Positions 1-8,548 of a stretch of 64,000 nt of DNA are shown here, piece after piece. Made by a program: the position numbers and the translations under genes. Within the stretch, counting starts at the first letter, position 1; the number at the start of each line of letters is the position of its first letter. The notes below the pieces were generated by a model. That model saw nothing but the letters and a program-made list of their open reading frames with translations, was not told the origin of the DNA and ran no database searches. This stretch comes from CATQHW01 sp965243545 (GTDB lineage: Bacteria > Spirochaetota > Spirochaetia > SZUA-6 > Bin103): assembly GCA_965243545.1 (NCBI GenBank), contig OZ251573.1, positions 1,984,001 through 2,048,000 on the forward strand. The letters run 5' to 3'.

Positions 1-122
1 AAGCAACCGGCGGCGCTACGCGGGTCACGCCCGTCATGGTGCATGATAGCGCATAACGGCGGCCTACGGGAACCGGTCACCGGCGCCGCTTGAAAAGCCA
101 CCCGCACTACGGAGGTCGATCC

Positions 123-1574
123 ATGCCGGCGCCCAGCCCTGATCTATCCTACACTCCCGCGCACGTGCTGCGCGACCTGATCGCCGCCAAGCGGCTGTCG
201 CCGGTCGAGCTGATGGAGTTCACGCTCGACCGCATCGAACGGCTCGACGGCCAGCTCGGCGCCTTCGTCACGGTCATGGCCGACCACGCCATGAGACAGG
301 CCCGCGCCGCCGAGGAGGCGGTGATGCAGGGACGAGCGCTCGGCCCGCTGCACGGCATACCGGTCCCGATCAAGGACCTGGAAGGCGTGCGGGGCGTCCG
401 GTTCTCGCAAGGATCGCTGGTCGACGACGGCGTCGCGCCGGCCAACGCCATGTGCACGGACCGCGTGCGCGCCGCCGGCGGCATCGTGGTCGGCAAGACC
501 AACACCCCCGAGCACGGGCACAACGCCACCACCGAAAACCGGGTCATGGGGCCGGCGCGCAACCCCTGGGACCCGACGCGCACGCCCGGCGGGTCGAGCG
601 GCGGCGCCGCTGTGGCGGTGGCGGCCGGCATGACCGCCATCGCCCAGGGGTCGGACGGCGGCGGATCGATCCGCATTCCCGGATCGCTGTCCGGCGTCTA
701 CGGGATCAAGGCGACGCAGGGCCGCGTGCCGCGCCGCCGCGTCGACGAGCACTCCGACAGCATCTTCAACAACTCCTCGGTCGGGCCGATGACCCGGGAC
801 GTCCGCGACGCCGCGATATTCCTCAACGCGCTGGCCGGACCGGCCGCCGACGCCGAGTACGGCACCCTGCCGGAGGCGCCGCCCGACTTCACCGCGGCGC
901 TGACGCGCGGGGTCGCGGGACTGCGGGTCGGGCTCGACACCAGCGGCATGGGCGGCGCCGGCTGCGACGCGGAGGTGCGGGAGGCGGTGGCCGCCGCGGC
1001 GCGGGTCTTTGCGGACCTGGGAGCGGAGGTCGAGGAGGTCGAGTACGCCCCGGACGACCACCAGACGATCACCCGCACCTTTCTGGATCTGTTCTGCATC
1101 CGCGCCTATGGGCGCTGGAGCGGCCAGCTGCACGACCCGCAACGGGCGGCGCGGCTCACCGGCTACTTCACCGAGGATCTGGAGCGGGGCCGGCGCTCGC
1201 AGGGCGCGGACTACCTGGCCTGCATGAACCGGATCGGCCGGTACCGGACGCACGCGGCGCGCTACTTCGCCGGCCACGATCTGCTGCTGACGCCGGCGAC
1301 CGCCACGACCGCGTTCCCGATCGGCGAGTATCCGCAGGCGCCCGGCGGCGCGCCGGTCACCCACCGGCGCTTCGGCTTCACCCCGTTCACGTACCTGTTC
1401 AACCTGTCCGGGAACCCGGCGGCGACCGTGCCGTGCGGCTTCGATGCGGCCGGCCTGCCGATCGGCCTGCAGATCGCCGGCAACCAGCGGGATGAGATGG
1501 CCGTGCTGGCCGCCTCCGCGGCGTTCGAGGCCGCCCGCCCGTGGGCCGCCAAGCGCCCGGCGCTGCCGGCCTGA
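123..1574 (+). CDS. Amidase (amidase signature family)
   Basis: A 483-residue amidase-signature enzyme that hydrolyses an amide bond; the substrate cannot be read from sequence. The Ser-cisSer-Lys triad is visible: Lys84 in VPIKDLEG, the GGSSGG serines at 158/159, and the nucleophile Ser182 in GGGSIRIP. The length fits stand-alone amidases. The ATG at 123 was chosen because GGAGG lies 7 nt upstream (111-115); the TTG at 90 has no such site. No GatB or GatC gene is adjacent, so a GatA role in tRNA amidation is less likely than a catabolic amidase. No signal peptide is seen, so it is probably cytoplasmic. The downstream transporter gene converges on it. Confidence 0.9.
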   Translation: MPAPSPDLSYTPAHVLRDLIAAKRLSPVELMEFTLDRIERLDGQLGAFVTVMADHAMRQARAAEEAVMQGRALGPLHGIPVPIKDLEGVRGVRFSQGSLVDDGVAPANAMCTDRVRAAGGIVVGKTNTPEHGHNATTENRVMGPARNPWDPTRTPGGSSGGAAVAVAAGMTAIAQGSDGGGSIRIPGSLSGVYGIKATQGRVPRRRVDEHSDSIFNNSSVGPMTRDVRDAAIFLNALAGPAADAEYGTLPEAPPDFTAALTRGVAGLRVGLDTSGMGGAGCDAEVREAVAAAARVFADLGAEVEEVEYAPDDHQTITRTFLDLFCIRAYGRWSGQLHDPQRAARLTGYFTEDLERGRRSQGADYLACMNRIGRYRTHAARYFAGHDLLLTPATATTAFPIGEYPQAPGGAPVTHRRFGFTPFTYLFNLSGNPAATVPCGFDAAGLPIGLQIAGNQRDEMAVLAASAAFEAARPWAAKRPALPA

Positions 1575-1596
1575 CGCGGGCCAGGCGCCGGGTGCG

Positions 1597-2667
1597 CTAC
1601 GGTGCCGCCCCGACCAGGGCTATGCCGGCCACGATCACGACCGCCGCGCCGATGCGCAGGACCGGCGCCCGCTCCCGCATCAGCACCGCGCCGGCGGCCA
1701 CGCCGAGCACGATGCTGAATTGCCGCAACGCCACCACGTAACTGGCGCGCTCGGACAGCTGGTACGCCCACAGCACCAGCGTGTAGGCGCCGGCCATGCT
1801 GAAGCCGGCCGCCGCCGTGCGCCAGTCGAGCGCAGCCCGCCACCGGGACCGCCGGGAGGGCCGGGACGCGCCGGTGGCCGCCGGCGGCGCCGGCCGCCGG
1901 CGCGCAGCGATCCGCTGCGCCGCCGCCAGCAGCCCCGCGTACAGGACGGTCGAGATGACGAACTCCCACATGCCGTAGCGGAATGCGTCGGCCAGCCCGC
2001 CGCCCAACTCGCGGCGCATCACCTCCGCCGCCAGCTTGTCGAAGGCCGTGTAGCCCACGGTGCCGGCGGCGGCCACCGCCGCCCACCCGATGGTCGGGTG
2101 CAGCCGGCGCGCCAGCCGGACAGGCGCCGCCGCGCCCCGGTCCGCTACGGCGGCCCCGCCTCCTGCGGCGCCCTGCTCCGCTGCCGTGCGCCCGTCGGCT
2201 GCCGCGGCCCCGCCCGCTACGGCCCGCCCGCCCGCTGCGGTCCGTCCGCCCGCCCCCGCGTCCCAGGAGATGACGATGCAGCCGGCTGCCACCAGGGCGA
2301 GTCCCAGCCACCCCGCCGGGCTCGGCGACAGGTTGCGCGCCAGGTCGAAACCGCCCAGGAACAGCACCGGCAGCGCCCTGGTCACCGGATACACGACCCC
2401 CATGTCCCCGGCGCGGTAGCCGAGCGTGAGTCCCAGGAAGTAGACCGCCTGCGCGCCGCCCGCGCCGAGCAGCAGCGGCCAGACGTGCGGCAGCAGGCGG
2501 GCGGCGAACAGCTCGGCAGACACCGCGATCAGCAGACCGGGCGCGCAGATGACCGCCAGTATCCGCAGGATCGTCGTCCACGAATCGCTGCGCCGCTTGG
2601 CGATCAGATTCCAGCCGGCATGCAGGATGGTCGAGAACAACACCACGCCGGCGGCGAAGGGAGGCAC
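1597..2667 (-). CDS. DMT-superfamily (EamA) transporter
   Basis: A 356-residue inner-membrane protein of the drug/metabolite transporter type, with many hydrophobic segments in two halves. The first half begins at ILHAGWNLIAKR, typical of EamA proteins, and the second half ends in a hydrophobic helix (VVIVAGIALVGAAP). Between the halves lies a long Ala/Gly-rich linker (about residues 140-190), which EamA proteins do not usually have and which is encoded by imperfect GC-rich repeats. The exported or imported solute is unknown. The gene converges on the amidase, 22 bp away, and is transcribed away from the small secreted protein gene at 2713. Confidence 0.85.
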   Translation of the reverse strand: MPPFAAGVVLFSTILHAGWNLIAKRRSDSWTTILRILAVICAPGLLIAVSAELFAARLLPHVWPLLLGAGGAQAVYFLGLTLGYRAGDMGVVYPVTRALPVLFLGGFDLARNLSPSPAGWLGLALVAAGCIVISWDAGAGGRTAAGGRAVAGGAAAADGRTAAEQGAAGGGAAVADRGAAAPVRLARRLHPTIGWAAVAAAGTVGYTAFDKLAAEVMRRELGGGLADAFRYGMWEFVISTVLYAGLLAAAQRIAARRRPAPPAATGASRPSRRSRWRAALDWRTAAAGFSMAGAYTLVLWAYQLSERASYVVALRQFSIVLGVAAGAVLMRERAPVLRIGAAVVIVAGIALVGAAP

Positions 2668-2712
2668 GCTACCTTACGGCCGCGTCAGGCCGGCGCCCGG
2701 TTGGTGTACGCC

Positions 2713-3261
2713 ATGGCCGGAGTCTACACTCCCCCCGTGTTGATCGGCGCCCTGCTCCTGGGCCTGCTGAGCGCGGCGCCGGCCTTGGCGTCCGCCTCCG
2801 GCGAGCAGGAGACCGGCCAGGTGGTGGTGCTGATCACCGACCATCGCCTGGCGATCGATGACTTCACGGAGCTGATGGTGACCGTGGACGGCGTGCGCCT
2901 GCACCGCCGCGGCGCGCGCAGCGACCAGGGCTGGCTGTCGATCACGGTCGAACCGCAACGGATCGACCTGACGCGCTACAAGGATGGCGCCACCGTCGAG
3001 CTTACCCGCCAACGGGCGCCGGCCGGCCGGTACGACGCGGCGGAGGTGCTGGCCTCGGCCGCCGATGGCGCCGTGCGTGGAGGCGGCCGCGTGCAGGTGC
3101 CGCTGGAGCTCACCCCGGCGCGGACCGAAGTCCGCGTGCGCGCCGATCAGGTGACGCTGGTCACCTTTGATCTCGTGGTGCACGACGTGCGTGATCACCC
3201 CGGCAAGACGTGGGCGATCATGCTGGAAGAGGTGCGGGTCGAGCACCGGGACGGCGGCTGA
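2713..3261 (+). CDS. Secreted DUF4382-like protein
   Basis: A 182-residue protein with an N-terminal signal peptide (hydrophobic run VLIGALLLGLLSAAPALASA) followed by a single domain that resembles DUF4382: GQVVVLITDH near the start, then ITELMVTVDGVRLH-like strands, a GW motif, and PAGRYDAAEV. Such domains occur in exported proteins with an immunoglobulin-like or carboxypeptidase-regulatory-like fold; no catalytic role is known. The ATG at 2713 gives a sensible signal peptide; a GTG at 2704 is an alternative. It lies 71 bp upstream of the dioxygenase gene on the same strand. Family assignment is by pattern only. Confidence 0.7.
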   Translation: MAGVYTPPVLIGALLLGLLSAAPALASASGEQETGQVVVLITDHRLAIDDFTELMVTVDGVRLHRRGARSDQGWLSITVEPQRIDLTRYKDGATVELTRQRAPAGRYDAAEVLASAADGAVRGGGRVQVPLELTPARTEVRVRADQVTLVTFDLVVHDVRDHPGKTWAIMLEEVRVEHRDGG

Positions 3262-3319
3262 CCGGCCGCTTGCCACGGTCCCGGGCGGGCGCCCGCGCCC
3301 GCGCGCCGCGGTTTCGTGG

Positions 3320-3325
3320 CATACT
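3320..3325 (+). promoter_or_regulatory. Probable -10 hexamer for a leaderless transcript
   Basis: CATACT lies 7 nt before the ATG at 3333. A start site 7 nt downstream of the hexamer would fall on the start codon, so the mRNA would have no leader. The same spacing is seen before several other genes of the window. Confidence 0.4.
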
Positions 3326-3332
3326 GTCGAGC

Positions 3333-4382
3333 ATGATCGGCAACTTTGGTGAGTTCCGCGTCTCCAACGACGCGCTGCCCGACGCCGGCGAGCTGCGGCA
3401 ACGCATGGCCGCCGACGGCTACCTGTTCTTCCGCGGCCTGCTGGATCCCGGCCGGCTGCAGGATCTGCGCCGCCGGATGCTCGAAGTCATAGCGGCCGGC
3501 GGCTGGCTGGCGCCCGGCACGGAGCCGATCGCCGGCATCGCCAACCCGGCAGTGCGCTGCACGGAAGGCGACCTTTCCTACGTCGACGTCTATCACCAAG
3601 TCTACCGGCTGGAGAGTTTCCACCGCGCCGCTCACTGGCCGGCGGTTCTGGACGTGCTGGCCAAGGTGATCGACGGGCCGGTGTTCGCGTTCCCGCAGAA
3701 GATCGCGCGGCTCTGGTTCCCGCAGTTCACGGAACACACCACGCCCATTCACCAGGACTTCGTGCACTTCCAGAGCAGCATGGACGTCTATTCGTGCTGG
3801 CATCCGGTCGGCGACTGCCCGCGCGAGCTGGGCGGATTGGCCGTACTGCCGGGATCGCATCGAGTCGGGCGGGTGGTCGATCACCACTTTTCGCTCGGCG
3901 CCGGCAGCCTGACCGTCGACCCCGCCGAACACCCCGACGGCTGGGTGTCGACCGACTACCGGGCCGGCGACGTGCTGTTCTTCCACTGCCTGACCATCCA
4001 CGGCGCGCTGCCCAACGTCACCCCGGACCGGCTGCGAATATCGCTCGACAACCGCTATCAGCGCCTCGGCGCGCCGGTCACCGCCCACATGCTCGAACCG
4101 CATCTGTCGAGCCACCGGCCGCTCTCCTGGGATCAGGTCTACGCCGGCTGGAGCGGCTCCGAGGATTTGCGGTACTACTGGCGCGAGCATGAGCACGAAT
4201 TCGACGTGATCGCCAAGGACACCAGCTTCCAGGAGCGGGGCTTCGCCGAGGCGGTCGCGCAGGCGCAGGACGGCGACCCGCTGGCGCGCCTGCACCTGCA
4301 GCGCATCGTCGACATGAGCCCGGACACCGAGCCGGGCCGGGAAGCCGCGCGCGTGCTGGCCGCCGCGCCGGCCGCTCCCTGA
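3333..4382 (+). CDS. Phytanoyl-CoA dioxygenase (PhyH) family protein
   Basis: A 349-residue Fe(II)/2-oxoglutarate-dependent oxygenase of the PhyH family. The metal-binding facial triad is visible: His140 and Asp142 in TTPIHQDF, and a distal histidine in LTIHGALPN (His223). The following arginine-rich strand PDRLRISLDNRY would bind the 2-oxoglutarate carboxylate. The upstream in-frame extension to 3210 overlaps the previous gene and lacks family similarity, so the ATG at 3333 is preferred; it has a CATACT box 7 nt upstream and no ribosome binding site. This is one of three PhyH proteins in the window. The substrate is unknown; such proteins act on fatty acyl-CoAs, amino acids or small metabolites such as ectoine. 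Confidence 0.88.
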   Translation: MIGNFGEFRVSNDALPDAGELRQRMAADGYLFFRGLLDPGRLQDLRRRMLEVIAAGGWLAPGTEPIAGIANPAVRCTEGDLSYVDVYHQVYRLESFHRAAHWPAVLDVLAKVIDGPVFAFPQKIARLWFPQFTEHTTPIHQDFVHFQSSMDVYSCWHPVGDCPRELGGLAVLPGSHRVGRVVDHHFSLGAGSLTVDPAEHPDGWVSTDYRAGDVLFFHCLTIHGALPNVTPDRLRISLDNRYQRLGAPVTAHMLEPHLSSHRPLSWDQVYAGWSGSEDLRYYWREHEHEFDVIAKDTSFQERGFAEAVAQAQDGDPLARLHLQRIVDMSPDTEPGREAARVLAAAPAAP

Positions 4383-4393
4383 GCGCTACGCTA

Positions 4394-4409
4394 CCCGCCG
4401 CCGGGCGGG
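4394..4409. terminator. Short GC hairpin between convergent genes
   Basis: CCCGCC and GGCGGG form a 6-bp stem with a 4-nt loop between the 3' ends of the PhyH gene and the convergent ATPase remnant. There is no T-run, so this is only a weak terminator candidate. Confidence 0.25.
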
Positions 4410-4412
4410 CGG

Positions 4413-5218
4413 CTACGCGGATTCCGCCCGCGCCCGCACCGTGCAGTGGACCCAGTGCGGGTCGGTGCGGAACTCGGGCGGGGGCTGGCCGGCGGCGCGC
4501 AACTCGCGGCGCGCCGCCGGTATTCCGAATCCGTAACGCTGCACCAGGCCGAGCACTCGCATCGCTTCCGCCAGCACCGGATTGCGGTAGTCGATCACCC
4601 CCGGAGTGCCGAAGTTCTCCGGGGTCAGGGCGCCGTACGGACCGCCGGGGCTGTTGATTTCGATGCGGTCGTCGAACCAGTACACCTGCACCGGCGCGTT
4701 GGTGCCCTCGTAGGCGCGGTGCATCACGGCGTTGCGCACAAGCTGCTGCAGCGCGTTCAGCGGATAGGTGGAACGGCGCGTCTCGGTCGGCCCGGACAGG
4801 AACTCCACCACGGTGCGGTTGTGGGAGATCAGCTTGTCATCCAAGCGCCGCACCAGATCGGCGACCGACCCATCGCAACGCGCCTCGTCGATCACGTCGC
4901 CGCCCCATTCCCGTCCGCCGACGCGCAGAAACTGCACGTAGGCCCCCGGCAGGTAGCGCTGCGGCTGCCGCCCCAACACCAGCATCCCGGCCACCGTGGG
5001 CGTCGGATCGTCCACCGCCACGATCATCTTGGCCGCAACGAGCCACTCCTCGGCAGTCCGATCGTTCGCCTTCAAGTCTTCGCGCTGACCGCCGCCGGCA
5101 GATATTCGTCCATGAAACGCCCCACCAGCAGGTCGCGTAGCCCCGCCTGCGCCCCGGGCACTGGCTCGACGTCGTACGAATCGAAGGCCAGTTCGGGGGC
5201 GGAATAGGGGTCGCTCAT
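4413..5218 (-). pseudogene. Truncated, frameshifted AlbA_2/HATPase-type ATP-binding protein
   Basis: Two consecutive reading frames together make the C-terminal two thirds of a protein of the Schlafen-AlbA/ATP-binding type. The first (5072-5218) ends in RFMDEYLPAAVSAKT and stops at TGA; the second begins directly in the -1 frame with LKANDRTAEEWLVAAK, and continues through PTVAGMLVLG and the GHKL-like helix LQQLVRNAVMHRAYEG to the end. The YLP-AVS to N-R-T-EEW pattern is continuous across the break, so one base was probably lost near 5073. The N-terminal AlbA domain is absent: the upstream DNA belongs to the hydrolase gene. An intact relative lies at 59893. The break could be a sequencing error, but the missing N-terminus argues for decay. 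Confidence 0.7.
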
Positions 5219-5247
5219 CGGGCCGCCGGCGGCGCGCGGGCGCGGGT

Positions 5248-7047
5248 CTACTGCAGGTCCATGCGCACCGAGGTCACGGCGCCGAACGGGTCGCCGGCCT
5301 GCAGCCGGGCGCGCGCGGCCCGGTCGCCCTTGAGGTACCAGTCGAACCACGCCCGCGCGTACCAGTCGCGGATCACGTGCGGCAGGTACACCTCTTCCCC
5401 GGCCGCGGTGGCCGTCCAGCCGAGCTCGGTGTAGGTCTCTGCCGGCGGGCCGGGCGGACCGAACGCCGCGGCGCCGGTCGGCTTGCGCGGCCGCTCGGGC
5501 GCCTGCGCGAACGGCAGCTCGCCGCGCTGGAACGCGGGCCACGGGTAGTCCCGCGCGAACTCGTCGACCAGCGTGCCGTGATTGGTGTCGCGCACGATCA
5601 CCAAGCCGCGGTCGCCGGCGGCGCGCAGCCAGCCGCTCAGCGCCACCGGCTGCGGATTGTCGATCCGGTCGGGCGCGGCGCGCTCCGGGGCCAGCGGAAA
5701 GGCGACCGCCGGATCGCCGCCGGCGGCGGCTACCTGCGACTGAAACAGGCCGACGAACACGCCCTGCACGAACGCATCTTCGTCGCCGATCATCTGCAGC
5801 ACCGGTTTGCGGCTGCCGACCGGCAGCCCGTCGCGCTCGCCGGCGCCGAACATCTCCTCCGGCGTCCAGGTGAACGGCGGCGCGTTGTTGATCCCGAACG
5901 CGGCGCTCACCCCCGGCACGTGGTTGACGCTCAGTTGCGCGGTCATGGAGCCGAGGGAGTGGCCGGCGACGCCGACCTTGCCCTGGTCGATCCGCCCCGC
6001 CAGCAGGCCGCACAGGTCGCGCGCCGCGGTGGTCGCGCCGAGCGCCGCCAGCGAAGTCCGGCACGCCGGGGCGTCCGCCCCCAGCAGCCGCACCGTGCGG
6101 ATCAGCAGCGCCACGTCGGCCACGCGCTGGCGGAACAGATTTTGCATCATGGTGGTGGCCCGCTCCACGCCGCCCGGCGCCAGTCCGGCGGCGGCGGGGT
6201 CGAAGTCCTGCGGCGGACCGAAGCCCATCTCCTCCATCCCGAACAGGAACCGGTAGAAGTAGGGCACCACCTTGAACTCGCTGAAGATGGTCCGGTAGGC
6301 GCTTTGCACCTCGGCCGGCGACTTGGCCGCGGCGAACGGCGAGTCGGGGTCGTGGAACACCAGCGGCATGCCGCCGTCGGAGATGAAGGTCGGCGCCGCC
6401 ACCACGTACCCGTGCGAGGCGAGAAACTCGCCCAGGGTGTTCCACATGGCCAGGGTGCCGCCCAGGCCGTGCGCCAGCACGATCAGCGGAAAGCGCCCCG
6501 CGGCGGGCGGCGCGCCGAGCCAGGCGCCGCGCGGCGCGGTGACCAGGCGCCGGCTCAGCTCGGCCATCACCTGACCCTGCGTGGCCTGGTCGGCCTCGGC
6601 GAGCGCGCCGCCGCCGGTCACCCGTAGCAGGTTCGGGTCGATCGGCAGGCCGCCGGCCAGCGCCTGGCCGAGCGCCCGGTCGCCGAAGAAGAAGTCGAGG
6701 TAGGTGGCGCGCTGGCCGGCGGCGGCGGCCAACGGCGAGCGCGGGCCGGCCACGCGCCCGGCGGCCGCGTCGGCCGCGGCGGGGTACCAGAGGTGGAACA
6801 CCACGGTGCGCCGCTGCCCGGTCGCCTCGACTTCGCGCACCAGCTCGCGATAGGCGGGACTGGCGTAGGCGGCGGTCCACGGGTCGAAGCGCTGCTGGTC
6901 ATCAACGGCGAATCCCAGCGCCGAGCCGACCGCGTAGTCACCGTAGGCGGCGCTTGGCGGCAGCTCCTGCATCTGCGCGGCGGCGGGAAGGGCGAACAGA
7001 GAGCCCATCAGAACGGCGGCGGCCAGAGTACGGGCCAAAGTAGTCAT
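5248..7047 (-). CDS. Secreted alpha/beta hydrolase (PAF-acetylhydrolase-like)
   Basis: A 599-residue exported hydrolase. It starts with a clear signal peptide (MTTLARTLAAAVLMGSLFAL, then PAAAQ). The core contains the oxyanion-region HGLGG motif (FPLIVLAHGLGGTLAMWN) and the nucleophile elbow VAGHSLGSMTAQ; a late His in VIVRDTNHGTLVDEF is a candidate catalytic base. The HLWYPA segment near the N-terminus and the large size resemble platelet-activating-factor acetylhydrolase/dienelactone-hydrolase-like proteins. It probably cleaves an ester in the periplasm or outside the cell; the substrate is unknown. It stands alone, with about 200 bp of gene-free DNA upstream and the truncated ATPase remnant 29 bp downstream. 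Confidence 0.82.
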   Translation of the reverse strand: MTTLARTLAAAVLMGSLFALPAAAQMQELPPSAAYGDYAVGSALGFAVDDQQRFDPWTAAYASPAYRELVREVEATGQRRTVVFHLWYPAAADAAAGRVAGPRSPLAAAAGQRATYLDFFFGDRALGQALAGGLPIDPNLLRVTGGGALAEADQATQGQVMAELSRRLVTAPRGAWLGAPPAAGRFPLIVLAHGLGGTLAMWNTLGEFLASHGYVVAAPTFISDGGMPLVFHDPDSPFAAAKSPAEVQSAYRTIFSEFKVVPYFYRFLFGMEEMGFGPPQDFDPAAAGLAPGGVERATTMMQNLFRQRVADVALLIRTVRLLGADAPACRTSLAALGATTAARDLCGLLAGRIDQGKVGVAGHSLGSMTAQLSVNHVPGVSAAFGINNAPPFTWTPEEMFGAGERDGLPVGSRKPVLQMIGDEDAFVQGVFVGLFQSQVAAAGGDPAVAFPLAPERAAPDRIDNPQPVALSGWLRAAGDRGLVIVRDTNHGTLVDEFARDYPWPAFQRGELPFAQAPERPRKPTGAAAFGPPGPPAETYTELGWTATAAGEEVYLPHVIRDWYARAWFDWYLKGDRAARARLQAGDPFGAVTSVRMDLQ

Positions 7048-7254
7048 CGCTCAACAGTGGTGCCCCGGACTCCCGGCCCCTGTCAAGCTATCCGGCCAGG
7101 ACGGCGCCAGCCGCCCGGCCACAACGTCGGCGTGGTTGTCGGCTTCCGTTGCCGCGCCGCCCTATCACCGCCACGCCTTCCGCCTGGGAACCGCTGCCCG
7201 GCGGCCGCAAATAGTCACGCCATTCTCACCGGGTTTGTAGCCGCCCCCGCGCCG

Positions 7255-8439
7255 TCATGCGTGCGCCTCCCCTGTCATCAGCCGGTGCGGATACCAGCCG
7301 CCGCCCCCCGGCACGATCCGCCCGCGGCGCACGGTCGCCGCGGCGCGCAGGCAGCGCGTTCCGAGCCGGTCCGTGCCCATGCTGTCGGTGAACACGAAGT
7401 CGCCTTCGCGCTCCTCCAGCACGGCGATGTCCGCGCGCGTTCCCGGCCGCAACGTGCCGATGTCGTGATCCCGGAGCAGCGCTTTGGCCGGCGCCAGGGT
7501 GGACCGTTCCACCACCTGCTCCAACGACAGCCCCATGTGCAGAAACTTGGACATGGTGGTGGGCAGGTCGAACACCGGGCCGTTGACGTTGAGCGTGTGC
7601 AGGTCGGTGCTGATGGTCTGCGGCAGAAACCCCTGGTCGATCGCCGCCTCGGCGACCTCCCACTGGAAGCTGCCGGAGCCGTGCCCGATGTCGAAGATCA
7701 CGCCCCGGTCGGCGGCTTCTCGCACCTGCGGCCAGACGCGGCCGTCGCGGTCCAGGATGCGTTCGGAACCGCCCTTGAAGCAGTGGGTGATGCAGTCGCC
7801 CGGCTCCAGCAGCTCCAGTATCTCCGGCACCGGCATCGGCGTGTTGCCGATGTGCACCATCAGCATGGTGCGGGACTCCCGCGCCGCGGCGACCGCGTCC
7901 CGGAGATTGGCCCACCCGGCCTCGCCGGCGCCCATCAGCCTCGCGGTGGCGCGGATCTTCACGCCGACCGCGACGCGCGGATGCGCGCGGATGGTGGCCA
8001 CCACGCCGTCGGGATCGGCCAAGGCGCGGTCGAGCAGCTCGCCGGTGCGGTTGAACGTCGCCAGCCCCAACGCCGACAGGTGGATCAGCGCCAGCACCTC
8101 GGTCTGCGCGGGGACGATCACGTCCCGCAGGAAACCGGGGAAGTTGTGGCTGCCGGCGCTGCCGGTGTCGAGCATGGTGGTCACCCCGCCGGCGGCGCAG
8201 AGCGGATCCGGGTCCAGGCCGAGCGTGGTGTGGTCCCGGTACGCGTGCACGTGCAGGTCGATCAGGCCCGGCATGACCAGCCGCCCGCGCGCGTCGATCA
8301 CGTGGCGCGCCTGGCCGGCCGGCAGCTGCGGGCCGATCTCGGCGATGCGGTCGCCGGCGACGGCGACGTCGAGCTGCCCGCGCAGCCGCTGCGACGGGTC
8401 GATCACCTCGCCGCCGGCGATCAGAACGTCGTACTTCAC
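7255..8439 (-). CDS. Amidohydrolase/deacetylase-family metallohydrolase
   Basis: A 394-residue cytoplasmic enzyme of the amidohydrolase superfamily, dihydroorotase/hydantoinase side. The metal ligand motif is LIDLHVHAYRDH, followed by GGVTTMLDTGSAGSHNF, a segment typical of the Atu3266/EF0837-type deacetylase group. A later ITHCFKGG His and the STDLHTLN Asp complete the metal-site pattern. It probably cleaves an amide or ester of a small N-acyl or cyclic substrate. The GTG at 8439 was chosen: GGGGAG lies 8 nt upstream and the protein then begins VKYDVLIAGGEVIDP, the normal start of the family. The gene is divergent from the coiled-coil gene at 8549. Confidence 0.85.
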   Translation of the reverse strand: MKYDVLIAGGEVIDPSQRLRGQLDVAVAGDRIAEIGPQLPAGQARHVIDARGRLVMPGLIDLHVHAYRDHTTLGLDPDPLCAAGGVTTMLDTGSAGSHNFPGFLRDVIVPAQTEVLALIHLSALGLATFNRTGELLDRALADPDGVVATIRAHPRVAVGVKIRATARLMGAGEAGWANLRDAVAAARESRTMLMVHIGNTPMPVPEILELLEPGDCITHCFKGGSERILDRDGRVWPQVREAADRGVIFDIGHGSGSFQWEVAEAAIDQGFLPQTISTDLHTLNVNGPVFDLPTTMSKFLHMGLSLEQVVERSTLAPAKALLRDHDIGTLRPGTRADIAVLEEREGDFVFTDSMGTDRLGTRCLRAAATVRRGRIVPGGGGWYPHRLMTGEAHA

Positions 8440-8548
8440 CTGCTCTCCCCCTGTACGCGCCCCATCATGCACCGGCCGGCGGGCGCGTTGCGACCGCGGC
8501 GTTTGCGCCGCGCGCCGCGCCGGGAGTATCATCGGTAGAGGGATACCG

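Noticed and set aside
7048..7254. Gene in the gap between the secreted hydrolase and the amidohydrolase
   Set aside because: No frame with protein-like sequence, RNA gene or clear repeat was found there.
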